Shown: positions 46,591-60,053, numbered from the stretch's first letter. The stretch: 64,000 nucleotides of DNA from Pterois miles (GCA_947000775.1 CAMQGK010000008.1:14517501-14581500); one strand, 5' to 3'. Notes: a model not told the origin generated them from the sequence alone. A program made the numbers and translations.

Positions 46591-48486
46591 CACACATATT
46601 TTAAAGCCAGCAAACATGATGTTTTTTCTAAACTGAAGTGAGTAGTTTTGTTGCCCCCTGCTGGTACTACATGCATGTGATATTCTCGCCTTGGTGAGGC
46701 GAAATGTGACCCTGACTCTGGTGGACAGGTGGGTCATCACATGTTTTGGTGTGATATCGGGTTTAAATAGTTGATAATGATTTCACAAAAGTTTCCTGAG
46801 TGATTTATCTTTATCCCGGTCTCAGACGCAGGGTTTAATTTTAGTAATTAGTAATTTCCATCCCATAAATAGAAAGCTAACCTTTTGATAAAACACTGAC
46901 AGCTGTGATGGCCTGTAAGTTAGGCATGATGGACAGGTGTAGAAACAAGGATGGAAAAACAGGTTAATTAAGGAGTTAGCACTGCATTTATATTTTGCAT
47001 TTTTGTCTGAAATAATAGGCTTTGCTTTTTTGTACCTCGCAAGTTCCCCAATTCCATGGAAATGCTATAATAAATTGTGTTATTGTCTGTATTGTACAGA
47101 CTAATAATCAGAGAAACATCTTTGTCACATTTTGGCCCAAACCTTGGGTTCTTTTGTCGTTTTTGATTGAATTTGTATTTGCAAAAAAAGCTAAATCCAG
47201 ACACAGTGAGCAGATATTTGGACATTTCCCTGCATCAGGAAGTGGTAGTGGACTTGTGCTGTCATGGCCTGCTCCTGTAACATGACTCGGGCTGCAGTTC
47301 ACGGATGACTGCCGATTTGAGCCTAAAGCCATTGGCACCTTTGGCCAGAACACCTCTGTTTTCCAGAAAATAGCAGAATGTACTAGAAACTGGGAATAAC
47401 ACTTGTGCACTCTCCCCTCAAGTCACAGCTCTTAATCAATTAGTGAAACCAAATACAATCAGCAGAGACTTTGTGGTGCATTAAGCAATAAATGGTGAAG
47501 AACAGGAAGACGTGTGGGAATACTGAAGAAAGAAATGGAAGAATTTCTCTGCTTAACCTCCTCTTTGGAAACAAGAGAGGTGTTATCAATGGTAAGATAA
47601 GGTATCTCACTTTGCAGAGCTCCAAGGTTGTTTCAGGCAAACGGGCACGAATTCAGTTTACTTGCTACAGTATGTAAGGGGAAGCATTTTGAAATGCACA
47701 ATCGCCTTGGTACCACCGCCCCTGTCGGTTATCTGCATCATACGGGTTATCTCAGAGGCCCCAATTAAAAACTTCACTAACATTGTTGTGTTCAGAAAAC
47801 ATCACTGCTTCCACTCTGTCCTCACCTCGGCGATCTCCTCTCTTCTGTCTGTGACAAGAAGATGACGAAGATTTTGTTTGTGCTCTGCTCTGTTGAAATA
47901 TGAAAATGGTTTGAAGAGTTACAGACGGAAATGAATGATGAGAGGATATGAAGGATAGAAGAAGGAATCAAGGCTGTTTAGATAGACCTGTGGGCTTTAC
48001 AGCCCTCTAAGGCCAGAATCAATGGAAGTAAACAGCACTGTATCGAATGTAGGAAAAAAAGTAGTCATTCAGGGACATTTAAAAATATCCAAATTGCTTA
48101 AATCTCAAAGGTAGAAATATTTTAGTGTAACGCTGCTTATCAAAACTGCCTTTTTGTGGGACTCAGTACCAAAACATTGGTGACTCAGTAGGTACAGTTT
48201 CGGAGATACGCTAGATTTGCTTTTCACATTTGAATTTTTGAGTTTCTCTTCAAATTACGTGAACTTCATTTGCTAATGAGAAGAATAATCCGTTTTTCAA
48301 TTAGGATAGATAAGACATCCATCTCTGTCTCATTTAGGATTAATAGATGGGGCCAGTTTTACACCAGGGTCACTTTTTTTTCATGCAATTATATCTACAG
48401 AAGCCCTGAAAGGCAAGCAAGATTTTTTTCTTCTCGTAAAGTGTTTTTGTTCTTCCAAGATGGCAAAATTTATCATTATTCCTTTA
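46591..48486. other. Intronic stretch, no gene seen
   Basis: No exon or clear repeat recognised. Confidence 0.5.
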
Positions 48487-48572
48487 AACCTTGACAAAGG
48501 CAGCGCAGACTAGATCCACTCCTTCTGTTCTTACCTTTCACAATAAAAGCACCAGACATATAGACTGCATAA
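48487..48572. repeat. Dispersed repeat fragment (matches 4.94-5.03 kb)
   Basis: CCTTGACAAAGGCAGCGCAGAC, CCACTCCTTCTGTTCTTACCTTT, CAATAAAAGCACCAGACATAT align with 4938-5030. Confidence 0.6.
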
Positions 48573-51024
48573 CTGTTTAGCATAGGCAAATCTGCTCATA
48601 GCACTCTGATAACAGGAATCTTAATAAAATATCTTACAGTAGTTTGGCTATACAACCTTAGACAGACTACTAGATGTTGCTCTGGGTCAATAGGATCACG
48701 GTGTGCTGATATACCAGCTGCTGGGATGAACAGTTTTCAAGCATTTTTGTGTTTATTTGTCACACATCCAATATGTAAAGGCCTTAACAGTCCTCCTGGA
48801 ACTGACCCTGCACAGCCGAAGTGACTGTATTCAATCCAGAGTCACCGCAGCCCTCATTCCCCACAAAGGGATCCTCTCCAACATACCGTGATCTCTTGAT
48901 GCTTTCAGGATGACTGCTGTCTTTATTGATCCCCTCTCCCTTCCTGACTCTCCCTCTCTTCCACCCTTCGACTCCTCCCGGCCAATTCTACAGTATTTCC
49001 CCATTGGTGATGTGGAGCTGGGAGGCTTTCGAGGGTTACGGCTGGAGCAGCTGTCACCGCCACAGCGGACACTCTTAATTGGCTCCCCTGGGGAAGTCCT
49101 CTTGGTGGAGCAGAGCAGGGCAGTAACTGCAGAGGCATGCTGGAGCCATGCAGGCCTAGTTGAAAACCCACTGAGCAAGCCTCTGGGCTGCATTACTTTC
49201 ATACTCCAGTTGACATGAGGAGGAAAAAACAAGTTCATGCATTTTAAAGGATAAGTAATGTCTTAATAAATGGATCATCTAATGGTCGAACTTGTCTTGG
49301 CCAAGAAGTTGCGCTACCATGTACGTTCTGCAGCAAGTGGCGGTAGTCTGTATTTGTCATTCAAAAGGGAAACCGGAAGACTGAGGACCCCGGATATACA
49401 GACCGTTGTTATGAAACATACATGAAATAAAGCCATGTCTACCAACCATTTTCACACCGTTCTCACCGACCATTTAGCTTCATTCCGGATGCCATGTTAC
49501 TGTCTAAATATCCATGTATTGGAATGATCAGATGAGTAGATGATGAAATTTGAAATATTGCTTCACTCTCTTCAGTTTTTCTTCTCATGCACTGATTCGT
49601 TTAAGCTGAACAGCCAATCAGAATGATTTCTCTCATGCTGAATCAGCTGAAAAAATTCAGACATAGGCAGACTAGAACTGAAGGTGTGGAGCACACCGGA
49701 AAAAACTAGGCCAACGGACGCTTACAAACCATCCGACGGCCGACCGTCAGCTTTGGGTGTCAGGGCCTGAATGCACTGGATCAAGCAACGTAATTGACAA
49801 CTAGATGTAACTAGATTTTCTGTTTGGGATGGTTACCCTCATTATTTTCCTAATGAGTCTTCGGAAATGGTCACATCTTCGATGTCCTTGTCCTCATGAA
49901 AAACTTCGGTGTACATATTCTGAGAGGAGTTTGTGTTCTCTGTTACAGAAAACAACCGCCAGTTTGGCTTTATGCAGACGGTAATCTAAAGACTTTGTGT
50001 AGTTTCTATTGTCAAGTGTACCGATCTACTCTAATAGGATCTCCCAACATTCCTCTCTGGTGTTCTTCACACCTTTCAGTCATTCTTTACATTTGTCTGT
50101 GTCCTCTTCGGTTTCATTTCACGCTTTACCTTAATGCTGTATACCTGCATCTATCATGGCCTTTTCTTCGGTTCTCAGACGTGCCGGCTTTGTGCCGCTC
50201 AGTGCCAGAGCTGAGGGATCAGTCGGATCAGACATCTGCTCTCCCTTCTCCCACTCTCTCATTTCTATTCCTCGGCTCTGCCATCCGGCCTGCACCCCTT
50301 CGTACCACATGCCCCTGATCTGCTTAGATTACCCCTCTCTATACCTTTTCCCCCTCTCCCTCATTTCCTCCCTCCTCATTTTTCTCTATCTGTCTGGTTT
50401 CCTTTCTGCCGCCATCTCTTACTGTACGGCCCTCCTTTCATCCATTCTCTTTCTGCTTCCCTCTCTGTCTGCTGCAGCAACACAGAGGTTTTATCTTTAT
50501 TTCTGGTCCCCTCATTACAGTTAATGCAATTCCATCGCTTTTTGTTTTTTTCCCTCTGCCTCTCACCCCCTTTAGTCCAGCCCAGACTGATTAGGTGGCA
50601 TTGTTATAGGACTCCACACAAATAACAGCAGGATTCTGTTTCTCCTGCGATTAAATGAGACTCAAGTTGACAGAGGGATAGATAGATGAAGGGATGGAGG
50701 AAGAACCTTTGCAATCTGGGAGGTTTGGGGAGGATAACTTCAGTATCAGAGAGCATTGCCAATTTCAATAATGGCTGTGTCTCAGCATAACTCAGAGATT
50801 GGCTTTTTGGCAGGCGCAGTGTTTTGGGGTTTTTTCTCCAAAGTTTGTTCAGCAAGCATGGCTGTCAGCGTGGATACGCAGTCACTGAATCCACACAAAC
50901 TTTTCAAGTCTGACGCCACAGTTCTCTCCTGGAAAACGGTGGATGGCACCCTCCGGGTTGGGAGTGAGTCACTGCCCCAAGCGAGTATCAAAGTATCTCA
51001 GGGTTTTGTTCACAAGTGAGGGTA
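48573..51024. other. Intronic stretch, no gene called
   Basis: Opposing frames at 48831-49238 (135 codons, minus) and 48910-49218 (102 codons, plus) are the most 'protein-like' in the intron but match nothing I know. 50040-50520 is pyrimidine-rich on the + strand. Confidence 0.45.
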
Positions 51025-51510
51025 AAATGGAGGGGAGATGGAAAGGCGGTTGTACCGCACCGAAAGCTCTCGATTTACAAGTCCATCTACGTTCAAACCC
51101 TCACCTATGGTCATGAGCTTTGGGTAGTGACCGAACGAATGAGATCTTGCTGGCTGAAATGAACTTCCTTCGTAGAGTGACTGGGCTCAGTCGTAGAAAT
51201 GTAGGGTAGGGTGAGGAGTTCAGATATCCGGAGGGAGTTCATAGTTGCACAGCTCCTTCGTGTCGAAAGCGGTCAGCTGAGGTTGTTCAGGCATCTGATG
51301 AGGATGCCTCCTTGACACCTCCCTTGGGACGTTTTCCGGGCACGTCTCAACTGCCGAAAGGGCCCGAGGTAGACCTAGAAAACGCTGGAGAGATTATATA
51401 TCTCGTCTAGTCTGGGAACACCTCAGGGTCCCCCAAGAAGAGCTGGAAAATGTTGCTGGGAATTCCCTGCTTAGCCTGCTAAGCGGAAGAATCTGGATGC
51501 ATGGATGTTT
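51025..51510 (+). mobile_element. 3' end of a LINE (non-LTR retrotransposon), degenerate
   Basis: Reads as the tail of a reverse transcriptase ORF: in pieces, TLTYGHELWV, then after frame changes RRVTGLS, then 'IRMPP'-like and 'GRPRKRWRDYI'-like DNA (GGCATCTGATGAGGATGCCTCC; GAAAACGCTGGAGAGATTATAT), ending AGCGGAAGAATCTGGATGCATGG, a decayed GGAT repeat tail. This wording is common to a fish LINE often annotated as a jockey-type polymerase; I cannot assign the clade. Stops and frameshifts (for example at ATGTAGGGTAGGGTGAGG) show it is dead and 5'-truncated. Confidence 0.82.
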
Positions 51511-52486
51511 GTTTTTTTCCAAGCGTTTCCACGCTACAACAGCGTCCTTGATTTTTTTTAGCTGTGACAGAGAGAATCGGTGTAAAACACACCAGAGCTG
51601 ATATCAGTCACAATAACCAACAATAGAGCACACTGGGTGTATTAGGTAATGATTAACATCCATTCACTGGTGTATTAAATGGTACCCAATTAGCATTGAG
51701 TAGCGTGGAAGAAGCAACTTTACGGTGTAATATTTTCATAGCCTCTGGTTCCTTGGCATTTTCAACTGATTTGTTAATTAAAGTTAGGTGGGGGGTAGTG
51801 GGGAGATTGACCTTTTAGCTCAATTTGTTTCCTAGCTGCCTCTGGATCGGGGGTGTATTTCCCTTTTTTTCCCTGTGAGTAACCGAGCGAGGAGAGAGGC
51901 CCGCACCCTCGGGTATCCTGCAGTCTGAATTATACACTCACTGGGCCTCGCTGTTTGTTCATGCACTGCACAGACACACATATTCATAGCACAGCAACAG
52001 AATTATTCATCCATGTCTGTTCTTGTTAGCAAACAGTGCGCACACAGCAGGTGTACACCTGCTCTGACGCACCTGCATTTAAAGACACAGCAACACGTAG
52101 CTGTTGTGACAGCAAACACAGAACAGTGTGCACATACAGTACTCTCGTATTAATGTGTGACAGTATGTTGGCCCAACAGTAACAAATGGGATTTTTTTAA
52201 ATGTAACCCTCTGGTTTTTCATTGCAATATATAAGTCCTGCAACTCTATGGAGACAGGTCATGTACCAGCGTTTTTTCGTGGCTTTTGGCGTCCGATGCA
52301 CAAGGCAATCTCAAGCATCGGTAGGAGACGCAGTAGGCTTTCCATTAACTACCTATTGTTTTTCATTTCGGCGTCCATGTTAACATGTTAGAGCTGCCAC
52401 ACGGCTCGCGTGAGACGCGCTCAGGTGCATCTCCTCTAGAGATTCAAGGTGTCGCCTATTTTTGACAGTGGAAGTGATCGTTTGAC
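51511..52486. other. Intronic stretch, no gene seen
   Basis: No exon recognised. 52240-52440 may be part of an old dispersed repeat. Confidence 0.45.
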
Positions 52487-52640
52487 TATATATTGACACC
52501 GTGTCAGTAACATAACTACAGTTTCAAAGTCTACACTGTGGAATATGTCACAGACAGTGATGATGTATATTGACATCATATCAACAACATAACTACACTT
52601 TCGATGTGTTGTAGAACATGCAGTGACTTGCAGGGCTCCG
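52487..52640. repeat. Two tandem units of about 77 bp
   Basis: ATATTGACACCGTGTCAGTAACATAACTACAGTTTC and ATATTGACATCATATCAACAACATAACTACACTTTC start about 77 bp apart. Confidence 0.75.
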
Positions 52641-52984
52641 TGAATGAATATAGTAGGGGATTTAATTGTGCATTATTACTATTATTTACAAATGAGCACA
52701 CATTTCTTGGCCTGTCTCTGTCTAAAACACATATAAATGACATTCATAATGACATGAAATGGTCATTATGAGTCAAACTTTGTGCAGAAATGCAGCTAAC
52801 ACACAGCTGGTGTGAACAAGCTTGAGGACGCCATGCGGTCCTCATGCATGCGGTCTGGCCCAGCTGTAAGTGGTTTTGTTGCCTGAACCTAAGCAAGCGT
52901 TTTTATTTAATCACAACATTAAACACGTTTTACTGTGACCAAAAAGTGACGCAGAGGAGTCTGACAAAGCACCAGTATGTGAAT

Positions 52985-53072
52985 AGTTTGTTAAAACTAT
53001 TGTTAAATACTATTGTTAAAACAACAATCATGTTTTAACAATTCATGATTGTTAAAACAGCACAATCATGGC
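52985..53072. repeat. Cluster of ATTGTTAAAAC direct and inverted repeats
   Basis: ATTGTTAAA occurs at about 53000, 53015 and 53048. Its inverse TTTAACAAT occurs at about 53034, with ATCATG/CATGAT around it. The result is a small cruciform-prone block of about 85 bp. Confidence 0.7.
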
Positions 53073-55088
53073 TAGGAGTGGACTTGTTATAACACAGTTA
53101 TATCATAAATACATTTTTAAAAAGCGAGCTGGATTTCTTTGCTAATTTATTTTGCTAAAATTGTAAAAAACATTATCTGTATATGCAACATTTTTCAACG
53201 TGCCTAGTAGTGTTTCAATATTGGAAAAGGGCTCCACATGCTATAGGCTACATATTGTACTATTTCCTTTTTTACAACCTCTACTTATAACCTCTCTCGT
53301 CCTCTCTGCTCCGTGTAAACAGCCTGCAGTTTAGTCCAAGGTTCGCTGAGTTTTTGCAAAATTGAATGTCTTCCTGCAGGATGTGCTTGGTACAAACTAT
53401 ATTTTTGTTGAAATTTTAAATAAGGCATATAATAAAGTGATTTTGATGAAATATCAGCATTTCAAGCATCAAATTGGTTAAGTTTCAGACTGTTATTCAG
53501 GAAATTTGTTCAAGGATCTTCAGAAATTTGAAAATCAAACTATAATTTTCAATAATTACCGCCTCTGGCTATGATAAATGATGGGATTTTTATTGAAGAA
53601 AATATGCTTTTCAAACACGCTGGCTTCAAATGGGTTGATTTTAATAAGTCCAGAAAAACAAATAGGAAACCAGCAATTTGGCATTACTCCTCATTCGTAC
53701 TTAAAAAAAAATGTATTATAGAGTACTTCAACATGTCTAGTTACCTATTATTTTAAAGGGTATTTCGCACCTTTTCTCATTCTGTTTCTATGGCCAGTAA
53801 GGTTGCGTTATCTGACCACATTAGACTGTTTTACTGCACAGATCAATGTATTTCTCCAGCGGTAACAGATGTCAGAGCAAGCTGTGTGGAGCACCGCCAT
53901 ATGCTTCCCTTCACTTTCAGTATTTCTGATAATAACTAACTAATTTATTGTGCTAAACTGTAGTGGCCACTGTGTTATGTGCTGAGGAGGTTCTGGAGAA
54001 AAACTGGAAAATAGTTGGGTGTTTTGGCTGAACAGTTAGCATATCTTAACGTTTATATGCAGCTTAGTGCAAATGCAGAGTATGTTTGGGAGCAATCCTA
54101 AACCATCAGTTTTTTATCTAGTAGATGATTAGCTGGGCTCAATCTTCAACAGCTTGTTCATTCCCTACCTTAGCTTGTCAACCTACCACTGGTTTATCTC
54201 GCTGGATAATGAGCTTTAGCAGTGGAGCATTTCATCGTCTTCTACTATGACTGTTGTTTGACTATAATGCTTGACTGATCCAGGTTAAAATCGATGGATA
54301 CCTTGAGAGTTTCAGGACAGAAAATGTGAGAAAGCGTTTAAAGGCATGATGGAAGTCTCAGACCGAGGCCCGTGCAGACAGTTTGGCAGCTTGCGGGAGC
54401 CTCCCACTGACTCATATGAGGAGCGATGGCAGGTCTAAAGTGACAGCCACCGCGACCACTGAGATTGATGAAAGGTGCCACCGGGAGACAGATGAGGGCG
54501 CGATGGGAAGGGACACATCAGATGGAATGGTGGCTGAAAAAGGTCAAAGTTTGGGGCACGGCATGAAAGGGATTTCATACTCTGTACGTTTTGATCAGAG
54601 GAATGAAAGCTACTTTCAAGTGGTGCCTCGTGGACAGAAGGCTTTTCAACTGTGGAGCTGTCATGGTGGTTGCTAGCCTCCCTGATGAACCCTCAGAAAA
54701 CACAGAAATGTTTCTGTATTTCTGTATGTTTGATAGATACAGCTGCAATCAGTCAGTTTTTACCAATATTGACACTTTGATAAATTGAAAAATACACTGA
54801 ATTTACTGTATATTACCTTATATATAGCTTAAAAGTCCATGATCATGTTATGACTTTTTGCCTTTGGTGGCATTAAAAAAATAAGAGTAACATGGAGATA
54901 AAAAGGTCTCCAGCCAACATTGGCATCTTGTGGTTACTGCTTCATAACACTTTTTACTGTTAGAACTGACAAAGTAAACCTCAATTAAAGCGCACAGGGG
55001 AGAGATATTGGTTGTCTTTAAAAAATGCCAGGAAAGTAAAATAGTGGTTTGGATTGTAACTGTGGAGATGAACCAAAGAAAATGTGTG
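53073..55088. other. Intronic stretch, no gene seen
   Basis: No exon or repeat recognised. A 97-codon + strand frame at 54383-54676 has no recognised domain. Confidence 0.5.
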
Positions 55089-55572
55089 TGTATAGGGCTG
55101 TTAAAGTTAATACGATAATTATGCAGTAACGCAAATGTAGGGGGCTCAGTTTTGAAGCTAGAGTGAAGATACTGGCATCAAATGAAACTAGAAAACCTAA
55201 TGAATCTTGGTACAAACTATGTTATACTAGTCTGTTGAGAAGGAGGCTAAATAACACTCCAAACACATGCTACATTTTGGCGAGGAAAAAACTGGCATGG
55301 ACATTTTCAAAGGGGTCCCTTGACCTCTGACCTCAAGATATTGTGAATGAAAATGGATGGGTACCCATGAGTCTGCCCTTTACAGACATAATCATAGTCA
55401 AGTCAGCTGTTGTTGCCTGTTGGACCTCAGTTCGCCATGTTATGATTTGAGCATATTTTTATGCTAAATGTGAGGGTTTCAGGACAATATTTGTCATTGT
55501 TAATTGATTTCCAATAGACATATATACAGCACACACTGTACATTTGCATAAAACAAGCATATATGCCCACTC
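55089..55572 (+). mobile_element. GGGCTGTCA-ended repeat, copy 8 (3' end missing)
   Basis: Begins TATAGGGCTGTTAAAGTTAATACGA and continues through GAAGATACTGGCATCAAATG, GGGGTCCCTTGACCTCTGACC and GCATAAAACAAGCATATATGCCC before merging into an AT-rich run (about 55575-55620). Confidence 0.85.
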
Positions 55573-56850
55573 CCCTGTTAAATATATATAAAAATAATAT
55601 ATATCTACAAAAAACAGAAATAAATAAAACATTAGGAACACCTCGAGAGTTCTGTTTCCCCACATCGAGTAATGAAAATACAAGCTCAGTCATTCTGCTG
55701 CACTGTGACACACACACATTTAAAACAATGTGGACTCTTCTTCCACATACAGCCTTATGAATAAACAGTGACACGGGGGAGAAAATGGTCGAGCTATACA
55801 TTCCCACTCATTAAAAAGATCTGAGCTATAGAGAGACGGAGCGTGTTGTCCTTCTGCCTGATGGGGTCCTTCCCTGGAGACCACCTCTTGTTTCACAGAG
55901 TAGCATACATTAGCCTAGAGTTGATAGCCCAGCTATGGCAGCGAGGAGATGTTGCGGTGTAACAGCGATGGAGAATAGATGGAGAAAATAACCAACTGGA
56001 TGAATGGAAGACGACAGTGGGAGTGAGTAAGCACAGGCAGTAACCTTGAGGTTAGAGAAGCTTGTTTGTGACAGAGAAGGAAGAATACCAATGTTTCCTC
56101 TCAAGGGAGAGGCAGCTATAACCAACTGTTGTGCGCCTGTGCAGTGACCAGTATTAGCAGAGTCTGATCTTTCTGGGCAGCTCCTCGTAGAAGTGTATGA
56201 ATATCAGAGCATTGCTGTGAAAGAGCATGAATGCTCAGTTGACTGTCCCTGCATAAATAAATATTTAACAAGGTCTACAGACCTGCTGGCAGCCCCTTAC
56301 AAGCTATGTGGTTAATTATACCCAATGCTATGCAAATGATTTGCCAACTTTTGCCATTATTGGAGCCTCACTAGTATGGCATAGTTTTGTCCTGAGGGCA
56401 GCTCAAGAGGCCACAAGGTCATCAAAATTCATGGCACTCTGCCAGCTGACTGTTAACACAGATTTTCACAATTTGAAGGTTACCTTCTAGACACGATGGC
56501 GTAAGTCTCTGAGCAGCAGCAGCAGTCAGAATCACATCAGCGGCTGTGTGCCTCAGATGCTCTCTGTTTTGATAACCCAGCTGAATCGTAACGTTATCTC
56601 TGTTGATCCAGACTGTTTGCTTGCTCCCACGGCTGCAGAAGGGTGTGTTTGAGTGCCAGTTTGTTTCATATTTGCCAGCGGGGGAGTTGAAATGGGCAGT
56701 GGACGGGTTCTCACCAGCCAAAACAAAAGCAGACTTTCCGGACCGGAATGGAAATTTCAAAGGAGAACATGCAGGCGGTAGCATTTAGCATGATTCCTTA
56801 ATCTCAGGTGACCTGCAGTATGGTAACATATTACATACTGGTCATTTAAC
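55573..56850. other. Intronic stretch, no gene seen
   Basis: No exon or repeat recognised beyond an AT-rich patch and a short AGCAGCAGCAGCAG run near 56512-56525. Confidence 0.5.
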
Positions 56851-56851
56851 C

Positions 56852-57089
56852 CTCATTTCAGCCACAAGAGGCTGAAGTGCTCCACTGCCTCATGTTCTAA
56901 ATAGCACTAAAAGCATTCATATTTTCATCCAGGTGAGTTTTAATTTCCCCATACACTCTAAAAACAAGGTACATACTCTATATTGTGTTTTATGTCAATT
57001 AAAACTCACCTGGAACAAGACATGAACGCTTTAGTCGTATTTAGAACAGGCGATCGTGGTGCACTTCAGCCTCTTGTGGTCAAAATGAG
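56852..57089. repeat. Long hairpin: 93-bp arms, about 50-bp loop
   Basis: The left arm (56852-56945) includes GCCACAAGAGGCTGAAGTGC, ATTTTCATCC and AGGTGAGTTTTAATT. The right arm (56997-57089) is its near reverse complement: AATTAAAACTCACCTGG, GACATGAACGCTTTAGT, then GCACTTCAGCCTCTTGTGG. The whole may be a foldback MITE; no target duplication was identified. Confidence 0.88.
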
Positions 57090-58604
57090 TATTACAACAA
57101 AAAACAAGGGGAAAAAAGGATTTAGAAGAATTATCATGGCAGTTTCTTTTTTTGTTTGTTTTTCACACACGGAAGAGAAAACAATTTATGGTGCTTTCAA
57201 ATGAAACTCGGGAGCTCGTGGTTACGACGTTGTGTACATGATACAATTGGCGTTCAACCCCGCTGCTAAGCAACGGCACGATTAACGTTACTGTCGGCAT
57301 CTAGAAGCTACAGAGGCCAATGATTTAGCAAGCTAGCAAGTGGGTAACATAATACAGGAAATGCAAAGGCATTATGAGACATATGAAATAAGAAGAAAAA
57401 AAATTACAAAATATTAACTTATTAAGCACCGAAAAATGAACTTTCATGGCCTCTCCCATTTCTGACAACGCCAATAAACACCTCACAACTCCTGAACACG
57501 ACTCCATTTGAAGGCACCATTAGATCAGATTTTTAAAAATTATCTTTTTTTTTCTCACTTGCCTTCCAGAGCTTCTATACATTCGCCATGCTTTGTACCA
57601 AAGTGTCCATCCAGTGTACATCCAGAAGCCTCACCGCTGCATGGGAAATAAGTTAACAGCATAGCACAGTGTGTGAGCGACAGAGACTGTTGCAGAGGTA
57701 GAAATAAACCAAGACAAAAATGCTCCCAACGACTTCCTCCCATGTCACATTAATGAAACCCGGGCGTATAATGATGTTATCTCCTCCCGCACACTCATAT
57801 CCAAATCCACCCCAGGAAAGCCGGCTCTCATTGCAACACGTGTTCCCTCACCTAAAGCACAAAAGCTGTTGCGCCGTGGCCCAAGAGAGCAAGATGGATC
57901 ATGTGAGTCAAGACCATAGATGTTTCTATTCATGCCACCTCTCTCTATAGAAGCTAATGGATTTTCCCTGCAGCACATCTTTATTGTCTAATGCACAATA
58001 ATGTCTCCGATGTTTTATGAGTTCGACCTAGCACGCCGACAGAGAAGAAAGTAACGCCAAGGCTGATCGATGGCTAGGTAGTTGATGGATATAACCATAT
58101 GGAACAGGAAGGTTGATGAGGGAGATGGGGAAAACACAGAGCTGTGGTGCAGAAAACTACATTAGATGCTTAATGTTGTTCTACAGGGAGAAACCTGGGC
58201 TTAATGCAGAGCACAAGGATGCCTCTATCTTATCTGTGGTGAATTATAAATGTCGGTATGTGGGAACGGGCTGTAGACTTTGAGTTTGATAGATTTGGAC
58301 AGAAATGGACCTCAGGCTTGTTGTAAAAATCAACTGTAGTTATTCATATACTTAGCACACTGTATGTCTTTTCTGTTTCACATTATATTGTTTCATTCAG
58401 AAGGCTGGCAGTGTTTCCTCTCCTGATTTACACTGCCTGAAGTCTTATCTAACACTGACTTCTACTAAAACACATTCTCACTCCCTCATCACATACCACC
58501 ACTTTGTCAGTGTCCCTCAGCATCGGAGGCAGATGTGTGGGGTACAGTTCTTGCTTCAGTTCTGGACGAACCAGGGACGGCGGCACTATACAATTGTTAC
58601 AAAT
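57090..58604. other. Intronic stretch, no gene seen
   Basis: No exon or repeat recognised. Confidence 0.5.
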
Positions 58605-58616
58605 AGTGTCCTGTCA

Positions 58617-58680
58617 AAAAAAAAACAAAAAAACTAAAACCTTCGGAGAGCGCAGTCCTCCGCCAAGGTGCCCGAGAATG
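58617..58680. repeat. Probable dispersed repeat fragment
   Basis: A-rich run, then ACCTTCGGAGAGCGCAGTCC and TCCGCCAAGGTGCCCGAGAA, wording I associate with a dispersed fish repeat. Not compared with a library. Confidence 0.35.
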
Positions 58681-60053
58681 ATTGCCCCCCATCTCCACAT
58701 ATATCCACATATATTTTATGCTGAGCTCAGCTGTATGTAGAACTCCCCTAAACCGTCACTGTGAGTCTTTCCAACAATCACCAAGTGTGCTGTGGTCGAA
58801 CTCTAATTTCACACTTTGATGTGAAAATATGCCAACTTCACAGTTGTCCCTTTACCTTGGTGGAGGTGATAATCTTTTGTTTTAATAGGAAGTTAGGTTT
58901 AGGTAACACAACCACTTACAGCTAGGAAACAGTTGTGTTTGACGTTAACTTCAACTAGTGACTCACAGTGCTGACGATACCGACGAGTTACGTGACTAAA
59001 GACTGCAGCCCACCTTTAGTGGTCTCTGTCATTATTAATACAGCGTCGGTTGCTCCGACCGTCCAGTAATGCTGTGGGTGGGTTTACATTCAGTTAATTG
59101 AAAGCCTGGTTTGTTGCTAAAGTGCGTCGGTGTCCAATGCTAAGGGGCACTGACCAAACTGTGGTATTTGACGAGTTAAGAGTGAGAACAGGTCGTATAC
59201 TATGATTTGCTGGTGCCTTTGTAGAAGAAACTAACGATGGTGGTGTCTGAAGAGGACAGGGATGAATCTGACAATACGGCTAATGCTTGCCACGTCAGAA
59301 ATTAAATTTAGAACGGCTTGCTTTGCACTGAAAAATAATGCACGTCCTTTTGTATGCATGTGTGACTTTGAATCACTTTGCACAGAAGAAGACATTAGTT
59401 CAGCAGTGCATGGCATGCAGGGACGGTTCAGCGCTCCTGTGGGAGTGGCTCTGTACCTGTCTATTTTATGCCTGCAATGCTTGGCTGCACTAAGCACCCA
59501 CCTGTAGGAACACACGGGGCGAGGCGGAGCTGGGCGACCGCTGAGAGAATCGGTAACAGTTTGATGTTACAGAGACAGCAGAGCCTGCACAGCAAGGGAA
59601 GAGACGAACGCTCGCGCTGAACTTATTCGTATGCAATCAAGCACTCAGATAGTCGTCCAGTGGAGGTTGAACCGCTTTACAGCCGAAGTTGTACATTCAC
59701 ATCCAGGAGCTGCTCGGTACAGACACCTTTGTAATTCTCAGCATTCAAGTGCATGTTTTTGACACTGCTTCTTTTCTCGAAGCTTTTCCCCTCATTTCGC
59801 CTTTTGCACATCACAGTGGGGAAGAAGTCTCCAAAGCCTAGGTGTCTTGCAGTTGCAAATGTCATTTTGAAGGATATTATCTCAATTTTCTCTAAACGGA
59901 GAGTCTCATCTCTGTGCTAATGGTGGTATTCACTAGAAAATGATACCACCTGGGGAAATGGTGTCAGAACTAAAGGTGAAGCGCTTACCATGGTTATTGT
60001 GTTATAGTCTAACAGACAAAGAAAAGCCCCTCCGCAGCCATCTTGAAATGTTA
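58681..60053. other. Intronic stretch, no gene seen
   Basis: A single TTAGGTTTAGGTAACACAACCACTTA at about 58894-58919 is another dispersed relative of the 1-562 minisatellite unit. Otherwise nothing recognised. Confidence 0.5.

Noticed and set aside
48831..49238. 135-codon minus and 102-codon plus ORFs
   Set aside because: Protein-like in composition but no family recognised and no splice or promoter context; possible conserved non-coding sequence instead.
51121..51510. Functional reverse transcriptase
   Set aside because: Only the C-terminal tail is present and frames change repeatedly, so the LINE copy is dead.
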